Counted from the stretch's first letter, positions 49,801 to 61,171 are shown. The stretch is DNA of 64,000 bases from Parapristionchus giblindavisi (GCA_943737045.1 CALSFV010000020.1:620001-684000); one strand, 5' to 3'. Program-made: numbers and translations. The notes: generated from the letters alone by a model not told the origin.

Positions 49801-52800
49801 TAATTCGAATGCATTCGTATCGTCCATACTTGGATAAACAATCATTTCACTATAATCCTCTTCACTACAATATCACAGTGCAAGACCACGCCCACTCCCC
49901 CACTGGGGCACTAAATTTTCTCCCACTGGTCCCCCAGTGCCTCTCCCCTTCTCAGTGGTCCCCCAGTAAATCTCCCACTGGTCCCCTAGCTCCATCCCCA
50001 CTGGGAAATCTACTGGGGGACCAGTGGGAAATAAAAACCAGAGTCGCTTTCTGTGTCTACGAGAGAGCGTTGGCAGCGCTGAGAGTGTTCAATTAGATCA
50101 GTTGTGTCATTAAATATATTTCGTGTTTCTTCGTTTTCCACCAAATACCTTAATACCAGCCCGATTCTTGCCCGTTTTCTTGCATTTAGGCGAAAAAAAT
50201 CAATCGACCCAATATGTCTCACGTTTTCTTCTCCGAATTGAATTTGATCTTTGTTAAATTGCATTAATATCGATTTCAGTGATCGCACGATTGAAGATAT
50301 AGCGAGTGGAGGGATACGGTAGATATTATGAGTGAGCGATCGGCATATCTATGCCAGATACAGGTGAAATCAATCAATATCATCGTGTACAAAAAAAATG
50401 GTAGAAAAATTTTTCTAGTACATAATCAATTAATTCTACAAATTATCGATTTACAAGTGTCATCTTTTGCAACTTTCCTATGTCATTTTGAGTGCAACAT
50501 TTTTAATCGCAAGGTTTTTACTCTAACCCTGCACAGAGATAATCCCTCACAGGGATTTAGTCACTGATCTTTAATCTTTGAAATCTGATCTTTGATCTTT
50601 ACAGGGATGTAATATCCTGCTCATAATACTCGGATTGGGTGCAGCCGCTCTGGCCGGATCGCAGTTTTCTCGGGTCGGAATCGATAATTTTAGGGACATT
50701 GATCTACGATTACTCAATTGGATACATGCCCTTACTGGCGGTGTTGGTCAGTTATAATAAAATATTTTTATCTATTTTTGTTTTGCAATGGCACATCCCG
50801 AACTATTTTGAAACTCTCCGCTCTGGAAACGCTCTCTCGTAGTGAAAGAAAGCGAGAGAGCATTGATAGAACGAAGAGTTTCAAATTAGCTCCTTACTTG
50901 TTTCCTTGAAAAAAAAACGAGTTTCTAGGTACTGCAAATTATATTTTTCGAATCAATCAATCAATAATATCTTTGAAAGGTCTCGTCTCGGTGTACCGTA
51001 ATCATGGTAGTATTGTCACGAAGATACTGTACTGCGTATCGATTGTCACGGGCATAGCATCGGCAATATTTTATGGTTTCACTACGTATAGGGTGAGACA
51101 TTGTTGATTAGAATTTGATAATTAAAGGCACACCCGAACCCCATCTAGGTTTCCCTATTATAGCTTTTGATTCCAAACAATCATTTTAAAAAATCGAACA
51201 TTGATGCTTAATTAAAATACATCAACTATCAATATTTCTAAGGTCGTCGAAGCTAATCGTCAACTGCAACAGCTATCCAACACGAATGGATTCGAACAGG
51301 AATTCGGCCAAGAAAACGCTAATTATGCCGGTGAGAAATATCGAAGATCAAAGATGTTGAGAGTTGTAAGATCAAAGATCAATTCCGAGATTTATAAGAT
51401 CCAAGATCATTGCTGAGATTTGTAAAATCAAAGATCAATGCTGAAATTACGGTTAATATGATGTACTAGAATAGACATTTTCCCTTTCATTAGGTCACAG
51501 AGATGAAAGTTCAAAGATCAAAGATCAAAGATCAAAGAACATTCATTTCAGGTCGAATCGCGATTTCGGCAACGATGATAGGCGTATCCGCTCTCGCAGC
51601 TCTGATCGCTACCGTAGCCGTCCTCGTTCTGGATCGATTGATCGTTCACACTTACCCACTCTATCCCATCCCCGTGGTACGGTAATTACTAGCCTACGGT
51701 GAAGTACGATAGTCTACGAAAGAATACGAAAGGTTACGGTAGACTTGTGTATCTTTATGTTCAATGACAAGCACAACAACTTTGCAAAGATTTCTATTGA
51801 ACTTGAGAAGTGTTGAGTAGATGTTTGGATACAAAGAAGTGACGATAAAAATAAATATAATATAAATATTTACAGCGTGATCAGGAGAGGGACTTGGAGA
51901 AGGCGAGAAAGAATGTCACATCTCTAGCCATTCTCAAACTCGCAATGTCATTAGGACTCCTCGGTTTGTCGGCCTTTCTCGAGTATGAACACGAATTGGT
52001 AAGGGAGATCAAAGATGAAGACAAAAAGGATCAAAGATCAAAGATCAATAATTGCAGGTCAACAATGATAAGTACATTAAAATCGCATTGGAGCATGTCG
52101 CAGCGATGTTTGCAATATGTTCGAGTATCGTTGATTTGTTGGCGGTACGATCGAGACGTCACGAAACACTCAATTTGAAGGTGAGTAAATGAATTTAGAT
52201 GATGATTGATTATGGAAGATTGCGGTATAATTTGGCAACCGAGAAGACGACGTCAAGTTCACTCGAAACTAATTGACCAGACAGACTAGGCCTTGAATAT
52301 TACTGGCTTTAGTAACTGGGAAAGGACAAATGCCAAGGAAATGATACGTTTCAACTATTTTTCCATTTACAATTAGTTTGAATTTAGTAGTCTCGAAAAA
52401 CAGCCAAGATCACATTCAAATTTGGAGATTGAAGTTAAATTCCTCATGGAACATATTTGAATTCATTCAGAGATTGAAATACAAAGAATAGGAAAAAAAC
52501 TATTTCTGACAAAATATTTAAACATATTGAATTGATGTGCAGGTGGCGGTCGCTATGTCAGTCGTAGCGGCTGTGTGGTGCGTTAAGACTGTCGACAACA
52601 ATGCCGTGCCCTTCTACAAGAATGACCTCAAGAACTTCTACCAGTCCAGGGATATGGGAGGTACGACGACCACTGTTAATCATGCGATTTTTCGTTGCTT
52701 TAGATCGTAATGTTTCCTTATAATCCTCTTTAGAGTAAAAGCACGATATATTCTGTGGGGGAATTTTTCAAAATATCGATTGTCTTATTTTCAGACGTAA

Positions 52801-55800
52801 ACGCAATCTCGAACACCTCTCCTCGTTTCATAATCGTAGTAGTTCATGGAGTACTCTTGGGATGTTTCTGTCTTCTCTTCCTACTCTGCTGTTTTGCTGG
52901 TGAGTTGACTAACCTTACGGTCTTAACTCCATCGTTAACTTATAACCTTAATTCCATCCTTAACTTAATCGTTAAGGTGTGGCTGCGGCTGCTGTTCTGT
53001 GTATCAACGGAGAATCTGCTCATCAACGAGCGCTAGAGCAACGACAAGGAACCAATCTGCATGGACGGTAACGGCTTTGAAATAACTTATGTGGAATCTC
53101 GAAAAGAAAAGAAATAAAGGCGACAAAGTCTAGAAAACGAATAGTTTTCTACTTTTTAACCTTGCGTTAATCATGACCTAATTTATCGTCTTAAAATAAG
53201 TCTTGACAGTATTACTATTCTTTAGATCGGCAATAACCAAACCCGAAAGACCGAAATATTCCGAGTTTGAAGTTTGGTGAGACATGTCGTAGAGATGTCG
53301 TGCACTAATCAATCGATATTGTGCTAACCCTAGACATGTAACTCTAATTATCTTTTGATGTTTGATCTCTCTAGGTTACTCTCCGGTCTCCATCTTCTCT
53401 GGTCAGGCTGTCTTCTGGGCTTGACGATTATTGGTAAGGCATGGTAGTTCATGACTAAATTGATCTTGGTCTATATCATGGCACTCTGACCATTGTACAT
53501 TGATCTTTGATCTCTGCAGGTCTGCTGGATATGGTGTGGCGAGGCGAATTCCTCGGTGGTGATCTACTTTGGACGTCGGCCTTATTTCTGGCAACTGCCA
53601 TTATCTACTCGGCAAATCATCAGTAATGACATTTAGTCCTCTCCATCATCGTTGTCATATTGCAAAAACTTCAATATATCAAATGAGTGAAACGTAACTG
53701 AACCTCGATCGAGATGTTATTAATAATCCGAAATTATAAAACTATATTTTCAGAGCAAATGTCAGCGCACGATTTGTGATGAACGTCGTCTGCGCCGGAA
53801 TTGCCGTAGAGAAGGTAACAAAGATCAAAGATCAAAGATCAAAGATCAAGAATCAAAGAACAGAGATCAAAGATTAATAATTGCAGATGTGTGCATCTAT
53901 TCATCTCATCTACGAATACTCAGCGTATCAGACGTACCGAGAGGACATGCTGCAGGAAACATACGTTGGACAGATCGTATTGATATGTGTCACTACTGCG
54001 GTTAGTGTCCTCCCTGATTACACTAAAACCAGGAAGTACCAAGGTGCTAGTGAAAATACTGTTCAGGTATACGCTGGTGGTCTGCTGACAGCTCTCTGGG
54101 GCTCGGTCATGTACGGTCGAGAAACGGTCGCTGTGCGTAAGCACAACTACAAACACTCTACTGGTATGCAGTTTAGCATGCTTGGGGCCAGCTATCTAGC
54201 TGCATCATTCAGGAGTCCATCTCTTCTTGTCGGTTGGCACGATCTTTTACGGAGTTGTCATCACTGGATGCTATGTCGTATTCGAACTTGGAAAATGGAG
54301 ATATGAGCAGGTATGTTCAAAGATCAAAGATCACTTATCAAAGATCAAAGATCAATTTGCAGGTTCCAATCGATAATCCCTTCTTCCGACTGGGCAATGG
54401 CCCGTTCGCACTTGCCGTTTTCATCGTGCAGGTAAAATTCTGTTTAGAGATTTCTTGCAAAATAGGATCAATCTCGCAAAGTTAGCTGTGTCCGAGTGCA
54501 AATTGTCTAGGTGCATCAAAAGGTCCACACCCATCTTTGTCTTATCCATGATAATGGCCTTATTCTTGCTTAGATATACTGTCTCTCGGATTGGCGACTT
54601 CTATCAGCCTCAGCCATTCTCCACACTGCACTGGCTGCTCTCGCCCAGTTCACTCTATCACCGGCCATTTCAAATGTCTACTACCTGGTTGGTCCCACAC
54701 TATTTTTCACAATATATAATAGCCTAGGAAAAAATTAAAATACTTACTCGAGTGCTTGACTAAAAATGGTTGCCCTATAATTTCATAGTAATACAGCTAC
54801 AGTATCATGTAATCCTGATTCAGGCTAATTTGGTGTCCAATCGTGATTCACTAGCCACAACTTCCGACCTCGATACAATATGGACCGTCGCGCTTATTCT
54901 AGCCTCCGGAGCCACTCTAGCCTGTGTCATCGCTGTCGCCACCTCAGTTCTCCAAGCACATCGGTTAGTCGATTATTCATTCGGTGGTGAGGTCGACGTT
55001 TACTACTGCAGATCGATGTACCTGCTACACCACAAATCGGCGTCGACGTCTTCTACGGTGGCACCACTGGAGGAGCATTTTGGCACACTGCATCAGAGTC
55101 CCATGGGAAGCGCGAATGCAGGAGACAATAGTAAGATATTGATTGATTCAAATTACGATAGATCAATAATATCGATAATGATTACATTTATGTTGTAAGA
55201 TGTTGCAAGGTTATGCCTAGCATACCCTGAGTTAATTTAACTCTCCGCTCTGGCAACGCACTCTCGTAGACAAAGAAAGCGAGAGACCATTGTCAGAGCG
55301 GAGAGTTCCAAATTATGTACCTTCAAGTAATAAGATGCATTAAGTTACTCTTGTAAGCATTTACAGGTCGAGGAATCTACTACACTCCTGCATATTCAAA
55401 TCATGCAATGCAAACAACTCTTCAGCACGCTGGACCATCTCCGGTTTGTTTCAAATAATTGGGAGCGAAAGCGAAATAGTAGAAGCGGCGTGTGCAATTA
55501 CAATTACGATGAAACATATCTGGAAATGCATTGTTTTCCTTCGCTGTGATCTACATATTGAGGGGATTGTTATGGGACGAGTGTTCTGATTAAAATAAAT
55601 ATAAATGAGTATTGATTCAGATGGGTCTACAACCGATGGAGGAGCAATCGGTGTATTGGTCGGCTGACGAAAATCCCTTCTATTATCACACATCCAAACG
55701 ATACTACGGACAACCTTATCAGATCGAGAGCGGGTATGATCTTTGATCTCTGACTCTTGATCTTTGATCTTTGATCTTTGACTCCTGATCTTTGATCTTT

Positions 55801-57118
55801 TTGTCAGATTCTACGGATATCCCACTCCGTCGAATGAACACCATCACACGCGAGTGCAATCGAGCGCAGCGCAGACGCAGCTCGGACATGTATTCGACTA
55901 AGCTCCGCCTTTTTTGGCTCCGCCCACTCCAAACTACAAACTACGATTCGCGCCATTCAGAATTCCCTTCTCATCTCCACCACCGGTCACATTCACGCTC
56001 AACCTTCTGACCCGATTGAACTACCGTAATCATCTTTCTTGGTATTTGATCAAATCAATATCCCCCTTTCCTTCCGTTGCTTCCCACTAATATTCTTGCC
56101 TGCTTCACTTCTTCTTCCCTTGTCCTTTCGTCAATTTCAAACTCCGCCCACCAATTTAATTGTTGAATTGCCATAGAATTTATGACATAATACACTAATG
56201 AACTTGTTATAATACTTAATTAGTATGTATATATACTTATATTTGTATATAGCGCAGCCTTATTTCACCTTATCTTTAACTTGTTCTGCAAAATCTTTCA
56301 TAATCAAAGACAACTCTGAGTTCTTTCCCCGCGTTTTTTTCTCACTCGCCCCAAATTATCTCTCTCTTTCTCACATCACCATGACTAGAATAAAGAATGA
56401 TCTAATAATTGTTGGAGAACGTGCAAATGTGGAAACATGATCAGTCCAGATTCAATCGATAAAATGATCTACCTGAGATGTCCCACATCTGTAGATGGAC
56501 TACCCGCTCCGTATCGAAGGGAAGAATCTTCAGAGCAAAATCTACACCGATCTGAAAAAGCATTATTTCAACACAATGAACCATTTTTGGAGTGGCCACT
56601 CAATTGTAAAAGATAAAGAGGATCTTTCATCTTTAGACAACCTTTGATCATCTTTTTTTTTCAGATGGGTTAAAGACTGCTTTGTAATTCACCGAAAATG
56701 CGAAAAAAATTCCTTTTGAGATCATCTCATATCTGATAGATAAGTTTCAAATATATCAAGATTTCAGTAATTTTGTGTAATTCGATAGAATTTTTTTGGT
56801 GTCCAAAGAACGCAATGAAATTTAAAAAATTCTTAAAATAAGACCAAAATGAAATGTTACAGTTGCTTTGTAGTTCGCAGTGAAGACGTTGTGCACATAT
56901 CGTCTGATTATTGACGATTTACCTTAAAGTTCAAAGATCAAAGGTCATTGGTTACCGAACAAGGCAGACAATTCACGGTTATAAAAAAAATAAAATGATC
57001 AGAGATCAGAGATCAAAGATCAAATACCTGTTCCAGGATCGCCAATAACTAGAATCTTGTAGGTTGTTTGCTGTTTCGAACGTTCTTGGGAGAATTGAGG
57101 AGACGATAAGGCGTCCAT
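34818..57118 (-). CDS. glo-1-like: Rab32/38-family small GTPase, GLO-1-like (gene G)
   Basis: Eight exons on the minus strand: 57028-57118, 56861-56922, 56473-56551, 38429-38534, 38211-38286, 37940-38016, 35251-35308, 34818-34943. They total 675 nt (224 aa) with every phase matching. Motifs in order: KILVIGDPGTGKSS (P-loop), YKATIGVDFALK (switch I, diagnostic for Rab32/38), WDISGQDRYGVMTRVYYK (switch II), VLVANK|CD (guanine binding), ASAKDD, and a CCS C-terminus for geranylgeranylation. The usual Ala before G-Q in switch II is Ser here. In C. elegans GLO-1 builds lysosome-related gut granules. The homology to GLO-1 versus another Rab32/38 is inferred from memory. Intron 3 spans 38535-56472 (17.9 kb) and contains gene H on the other strand. 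Confidence 0.93.
35493..37716. mobile_element. 2.2-kb palindromic element (intron 6 of the Rab gene)
   Basis: The ends TAAGAGGCCGGCTCGGTAAG and TTACCGAGCCGGTCTCTTA are inverted, and the arms of about 1.1 kb remain complementary to the centre near 36.6 kb. TTAA overlaps both boundaries (35492-35495, 37714-37717), as for piggyBac targets. A 6-bp ATCTAT flanking pair (35487-35492, 37717-37722) is an alternative reading. No transposase. Confidence 0.85.
39490..39575. repeat. Hairpin element copy in Rab intron 3
   Basis: GCAATGCTCTCTCGTAGACA arm, GAGAGTGTGGCCAGAGCGG return. Confidence 0.7.
40117..40300. repeat. Pyrimidine-rich array
   Basis: Units of CTCTCC, CTCCAT and CTACCT on the plus strand. 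A purine-rich patch (AAGAGAGGGAGTAGAGGT) interrupts at about 40180. Confidence 0.75.
43007..43115. repeat. Pyrimidine-rich array (CTCTCCCTCT)
   Basis: Nearly pure C/T over about 100 nt on the plus strand, with CTACCT variants. Confidence 0.8.
43676..43745. repeat. Hairpin element, decayed copy
   Basis: TACTCCCCGCTTTGACAACA and CTCTCTCCCAGAGAAAGCC. The return arm is short. Confidence 0.5.
44041..44365. repeat. Pyrimidine-rich array
   Basis: Two C/T tracts (44041-44115 and 44235-44365) of CTCTCC and CTACCT hexamers separated by a normal spacer. Confidence 0.8.
44672..44770. repeat. Hairpin element copy in Rab intron 3
   Basis: CTAATTTGAAACTCTCCGCT, then CGGCAATGCTCTCTCGTTTT, returning TCTACGAGAGAGCGTTACCA. 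Confidence 0.7.
44915..45222. repeat. Pyrimidine tract followed by a purine array (strand switch)
   Basis: 44920-44955 is CTCTACCTCTCCC-type. 45070-45222 is its complement on the same strand (GGGAGAGGGAGGAGAAAGGG, with a roughly 40-nt unit repeated). Every other array in the window has its pyrimidines on the plus strand, so this one is inverted. Confidence 0.8.
45550..45637. repeat. Hairpin element copy in Rab intron 3
   Basis: AACCTTCCGCTCGGGACACA arm, TAAAGCGAGAGAGTTTCACC and AGAGAGGAGAGTTTCAAAAT return. Confidence 0.65.
45940..46070. repeat. Pyrimidine-rich array
   Basis: Pure C/T of CTCCCT and CTTCCT units on the plus strand for about 120 nt. Confidence 0.85.
47757..48040. repeat. Pyrimidine-rich arrays, two tracts
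   Basis: 47760-47830 and 47938-48040, CTCCCT units, separated by a normal spacer with TTTCTGGCTTTAATC. Confidence 0.8.
48193..48620. mobile_element. Uninterrupted CCCAGTGGGG-type element (empty site) next to half a hairpin element
   Basis: 48193-48245 is the left arm of the hairpin element. 48250-48620 matches the two outer parts of 26797-28822. At 48450 it reads GATACATTTGACAAAG, a single TA where the other copy carries the 1.65-kb palindrome. Confidence 0.85.
48982..55901 (+). CDS. Polytopic membrane protein, about 14-16 helices, unknown family (gene H, nested in Rab intron 3)
   Basis: Twenty-four exons in phase: 48982-49040, 49421-49441, 50605-50746, 50980-51092, 51243-51330, 51552-51676, 51876-51998, 52058-52180, 52543-52660, 52795-52899, 52977-53067, 53375-53433, 53520-53622, 53754-53814, 53887-54000, 54067-54163, 54213-54310, 54363-54431, 54574-54687, 54824-54963, 55012-55130, 55367-55443, 55621-55733, 55808-55901 (TAA). 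About 787 aa; the first coding exon with the ATG was not found. Hydrophobic segments include ILLIILGLGAAALAG, IVVVHGVLLGCFCLLFLLCC, LLSGLHLLWSGCLLGLTII, LVFE-type FYGVVITGCYVVFELG and IWTVALILASGATLACVIAV. They recur in blocks of about four with Trp/Tyr-bounded loops, suggesting tandem four-helix units. The cytosolic C-tail (about 100 aa) is rich in Tyr, His, Gln and Ser. No function assigned. Confidence 0.8.
49875..50095. mobile_element. CCCACTGG-rich element with half a hairpin element (gene H intron)
   Basis: CCCACTGGTCCCCCAG-type units repeat, with an inverted GACCAGTGGGAAAT near 50020, followed by CTACGAGAGAGCGTTGGCAG, the right half of the hairpin element. It complements the left half at 48.2 kb in structure. 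Confidence 0.6.
50795..50896. repeat. Hairpin element copy in gene H intron
   Basis: TTTTGAAACTCTCCGCTCTG arm, AAAGCGAGAGAGCATTGATA and ACGAAGAGTTTCAAATTAGC return. Well preserved. Confidence 0.8.
51335..51542. repeat. GATCAAA heptamer cluster in a gene H intron
   Basis: AAGATCAAAGATC units at 51343-51360, about 51380-51440 and 51509-51540, occupying much of the 221-nt intron 51331-51551. Confidence 0.8.
53817..53880. repeat. GATCAAA heptamer intron
   Basis: The 72-nt intron 53815-53886 is made almost entirely of GATCAAA units between donor gtaaca and acceptor attgcag. Confidence 0.85.
55225..55318. repeat. Hairpin element copy in gene H intron, near consensus
   Basis: ACTCTCCGCTCTGGCAACGC, turn TAGACAAAGAAAGCGAGAGA, return CATTGTCAGAGCGGAGAGTT. 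Arms of about 35 nt pair with few mismatches. Confidence 0.85.
55735..55804. repeat. TTTGATC heptamer intron
   Basis: The last intron of gene H (55734-55807) is TGATCTTTGATCTTTGATC-type throughout up to the acceptor TTTGTCAG. Confidence 0.85.
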
Positions 57119-57611
57119 GTTTTTTTCTGTAACTGTTATTCGTTGATAATGCATATTGCATTTTGTGCATCATACGAAAAACATATGGCATAGTATATTG
57201 CATTGTCGATTGATTCATCCGAGTAATATGATCACGTAACCGATATATTGACTCGTTTTGAAAATGAAATGACATTTGATCAGAAATTATAAGGATAAGG
57301 TCTAATGCAAAGCAATAAATAAATAAAAAGAATTCAATAATACTAGAAAATGACATGAATTGGAATAATCTCGGAAGATGAATCGATCGCTGATAGTACT
57401 AAAGAAGAAAGCGAGTTGATAGTTCGAAAACAAGATAAGTGAGTGTGAATTCTGAAGTGAGATTGTACTTATTCTGCCAAAAGACTATTGACTAGTGATA
57501 TCATGCATGGTCAATTGGAATCGAGGAGATAAGATAAGGATGAATATGTATGACGCTATTCAAATAGTATGACTCTAGGAAAATAAAAAAAAGGCTTGTG
57601 TGGGATTTATT

Positions 57612-57705
57612 TCGAGCTACTTTTAACTATCCGCTCTGGCTAAACTCACCTGCGTTCCTTGTGAACGAGAGAGCATTTCCAGAGCGTAGTGTAAAATTAG
57701 CTCGT
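57612..57705. repeat. Hairpin element copy upstream of the Rab gene
   Basis: TTTTAACTATCCGCTCTGGC arm, GAACGAGAGAGCATTTCCAG return, then AAAATTAGCTCGTGCC. Confidence 0.75.
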
Positions 57706-58199
57706 GCCGTTAAAAATAAGAGCATAATCGCAGGCACGAAGTTGAAACTAAGAAACTAGACAGCATTTTTCGTTCTATCAATGAGGAAATAGAAGAAGGC
57801 TGATTCAGATGGCATTAGGAAAACAAAGAATGGACAATGGTTGCTTGATATGACTAATTTCATGTGGAAAGTAGGTGCTTGAAGGACACTGAGCTGAATA
57901 TGATGACTTACACTACAAGATAAAGATAAACGTATAAAATATCTAATCGAAGGATGTCAAGAATGACTTATCGATTGCAAACAAATATCAGGTCCGGGAT
58001 CGAAATCGATGTCAGGAAAAAATAAATATAGACAGGAACATAATGTTTTAAAATTAAAATGCATGCTGCTGTAGCAAAGACAGATACAACAGGACTGAAT
58101 AAATAAATTCACGATTAAAATATAAATATTGCATGTGCAATTAAAAATAGTAGACAATGGTCACTCAATCAATTGGTGTTGTCAAAGAGGGACGCTTTC

Positions 58200-58405
58200 C
58201 TTATCATTAGTCCCTCTCCCTTTGTCATTCACTCTCTCCTTCTCCCTCTACCTTTCATATCTCTCCCTCTCCCTCTACCATGTCTCTCCTTCTCCCTCTA
58301 GACTCCATATCTCTCCCTCTCCCTCTACCGTCCATATCTCTCCCTCTCCCATTACCCTCTATATCTCTCTCTCTCACTTTACCCTCCCTACCTTATCTCT
58401 CTCTA
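58200..58405. repeat. Pyrimidine array with a roughly 33-nt higher-order unit
   Basis: TCTCCCTCTCCCTCTACC-type blocks alternate with short spacers (TGTCTC, CCATAT) about every 33 nt. Confidence 0.8.
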
Positions 58406-58524
58406 ATAAAATCTCATTGATATGCCGCCTGAGATCAGACTTTACCTAGAACTTTGATCTGCCAGAAGGCGAAAGATAATCAATGAATGAAGAATGATTA
58501 AGAAAACAAATCATCGATTAAACT

Positions 58525-58840
58525 TACTAAACTGGCCCGGCAGTACTAGATCACATCTCCCTGAATACAAAACAATTTTCGCTAAAATTATGGATGCCCC
58601 GGAATACGGTACTCATAGCTGAAATACGTTGTCGCCCCAAGGAAAACCGAATTATTGTTAGGCGGAAGGCGCGATTTTTCTAATTTGAAAGATAAAAAGT
58701 ATATAGAAAACTACAAACGTGAATGGAACCATGCGACGCAGTTACATACGCTACTAACTATTAGAGAACAGAATGCGTATCGTTGTCCCCACGTTCTTCG
58801 TGATAATAGCGCACCCCAAACATCCTCATTCCCCCTCTTT
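58525..58840 (-). mobile_element. tRNA-derived SINE-like element, family 2, copy b (diverged)
   Basis: Shares CTGGCC-GGCAG, AGATCACATCTCCCTG and AAGGCGCGA-TTTT blocks in order with 15865-16225. The tRNA-like boxes are eroded. Confidence 0.6.
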
Positions 58841-59309
58841 AAAAACATAATTCTTTTTTTTTCAAGTTAACTTAAAATGTAATAGCCGATAATCATAGTG
58901 GAAAGCGTCTTCCCACTCATTCAAATTCGTACCAAACCTTATATCCCCTGAGCAGCTAGACTGACTAGTGAATTGAGTGGCTGACTAGTAAGCTTTCGCT
59001 TTAAAGTGAGATCCTGAATAGAATTCCTATGTTTGTAAAATTTTTCGTTAGTCATATTTTTTATATGGTATGGATTGAAGAATATAGAAGCACTTTCTCA
59101 AATAGCTTTTAACAATACGGTCACATTCTGGGTGAGTAGTGAACATGTGGCAAGCATTGCTGGGACAAAAAAGCACGAAAGCATATGTACTGAGAAGCTC
59201 TATCATTGGATCTCCTATCTTTAATAATTAACAAAATTTTAAACTCGATTATTTTTAATTTCTTGATTGACTGTTATCTTAAAATCAAAATAATAAGCAA
59301 AACAAAAAT

Positions 59310-59400
59310 GGCAAAAAATCGATCGGCACCGGCATTCGTGCGTTGCTTGTTCACTGTGGGATCTCTCGTACTACCGACTGCGCCACGGGGATTTATGTTT
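59310..59400 (-). pseudogene. tRNA-like fragment
   Basis: On the minus strand CCCCGTGGCGCAGTCGGTAG looks like the 5' half of a tRNA with an A box. No anticodon arm or B box of normal form follows. A third SINE family is possible. Confidence 0.35.
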
Positions 59401-61171
59401 TTGTTCTGCGGTTTTCCTGACAATGAAAGAAAACGCATGAAAGGAAATGAAAACAGTCTGACAATGAGATAATTGTTTAATTTAACTTACCGATACTTCA
59501 GAGAACCAAATATCAACATTGATTCATTAATTACAAGAATTATAGGCGCCGTTTCGCTTTATTACTTTGTTAAATTACATGTCGTAGACTTTGAATATCG
59601 TAGACCTCGCTCTGAACTTGACTTGTTACATTAGATTACACTACACTAACTTTATCAGAACATTGGAATGTTATTTCTATAAGTCGCCATTAGTGTTCTC
59701 TAGAGAGATCGTGTCTTGAATGAATTGAGGATAAATATTGATGACTTGACTTGAGCAAAATAATAATTTATCAACGATAACAATAATATAACAAAGTGGA
59801 AGGCATGCGCGATAATAAGATGGATCAATGGTTCTGAGTGGCTCTCTGTGTGTGTGTGTGGGGGGTGGTTGAGAGTGGGTGATAAAAAGCATGGATAAGA
59901 GATGGGTGGTGAAAGGAACAAGGTAGCAAGATAAGAAGAGAATGACAAAACAGGGATCGTTGATCAATGGGGATGTTCTGATTTGTGTTAGAATGGTACT
60001 GAGGAACGGTTTGATCTTGAAAATATGTATATCGTCGTCGGCTACGATGGTTTGTTGTAAAGACGAGCGACAGGTAGACGGAAAGAATGAAGGGTATTTC
60101 TTGGGAAATTGATCGATATACCGTAAGTAGCTGATCTATCGCGAATTGTTTGATAAATAAAAAGTCGGAGCGATGAAGTACTGTAGTTGCATTTATTATA
60201 CTTGTCTGACGAGATTCAACCTATTGCAAAGAAATTCGGCTTTTTTGACAATCGATAATGAGTATCATTGACTTTATCCATGTCTCATTTCGTGCATATG
60301 CACGTTGATAAAATAAAAAATTTTTATATCATATCAGATTGAAAGCATTTCGCTGTAAAACATTATAGTTCGACTTGTTCGGCAGTTCCTATTATTGAGA
60401 TTTTTTCGCTTTTTCGCAGGATATATAACACGCGATGTATCGTTGCCACTGTGATATTTCATAAGCTGTTTTGCATAGCCAAAGAGCACTCCAAGAGTTA
60501 CATTGCCAGAGTATTACACAATAGTGAAACCATTCCCATATCAATATTCTCCATTTTGAATTCTTTAAGTCAAAAATGAAATGTGGTAGCTGCAAACTGC
60601 AAGAACGATACAATTGAGGAGAAATGGCAACAAGACTTCGCTGGAATTGTCATTTGAAATGAGCCGATGGTTGATTTTATAGGATCAGAAGATGGACACA
60701 GCAATTATAATGAGGCCGCTTGGTAGGAAAAAGAAATATTTTCTCGTCACCCGACGGTGCGAAATTTGCAGACTATCTCCCAAGACAGAATTTAATGGTG
60801 ATCCTGTGTGATTCATTTTTCATGAAACTGTTTCAGGAATTTTCAAAAATTGAATTTTTGTCAGACGCAAAATTGTACTGGAGATGGTTCTACAGACAAC
60901 GAAAGTTAGATTGAGAGACACATCTTGAGGCAAACCGTAGATTCAGATTTAAAGGTTCACCGAGATTACCCCAACCACAGCTGTATTCTTATTACGGCTT
61001 CAGGTGCTGCCAGGATGCAACATTTAACTCGATGCTTAAAAAAAATTTATTATGATGCCATCATCATATAAATGTTTCACGATATTCATTGTAAATAACA
61101 AAGTAACAAAAAGTAACAACAAATAAACAAAAAAGTTTTTAAAAAGTAACAGCAAAGACGAGTAGAATTCT

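Larger units (their letters stand above)
57119..61171. other. Intergenic region upstream of the Rab gene
   Basis: It holds one hairpin element, a pyrimidine array, a SINE family 2 copy and a tRNA-like fragment (separate entries). 60390-60915 contains modest open frames on both strands without recognisable domains or splice structure. No gene is called. Confidence 0.5.

Noticed and set aside
51335..51542. CRISPR-like direct repeats
   Set aside because: The repeats are contiguous heptamers without spacers in a eukaryotic intron.
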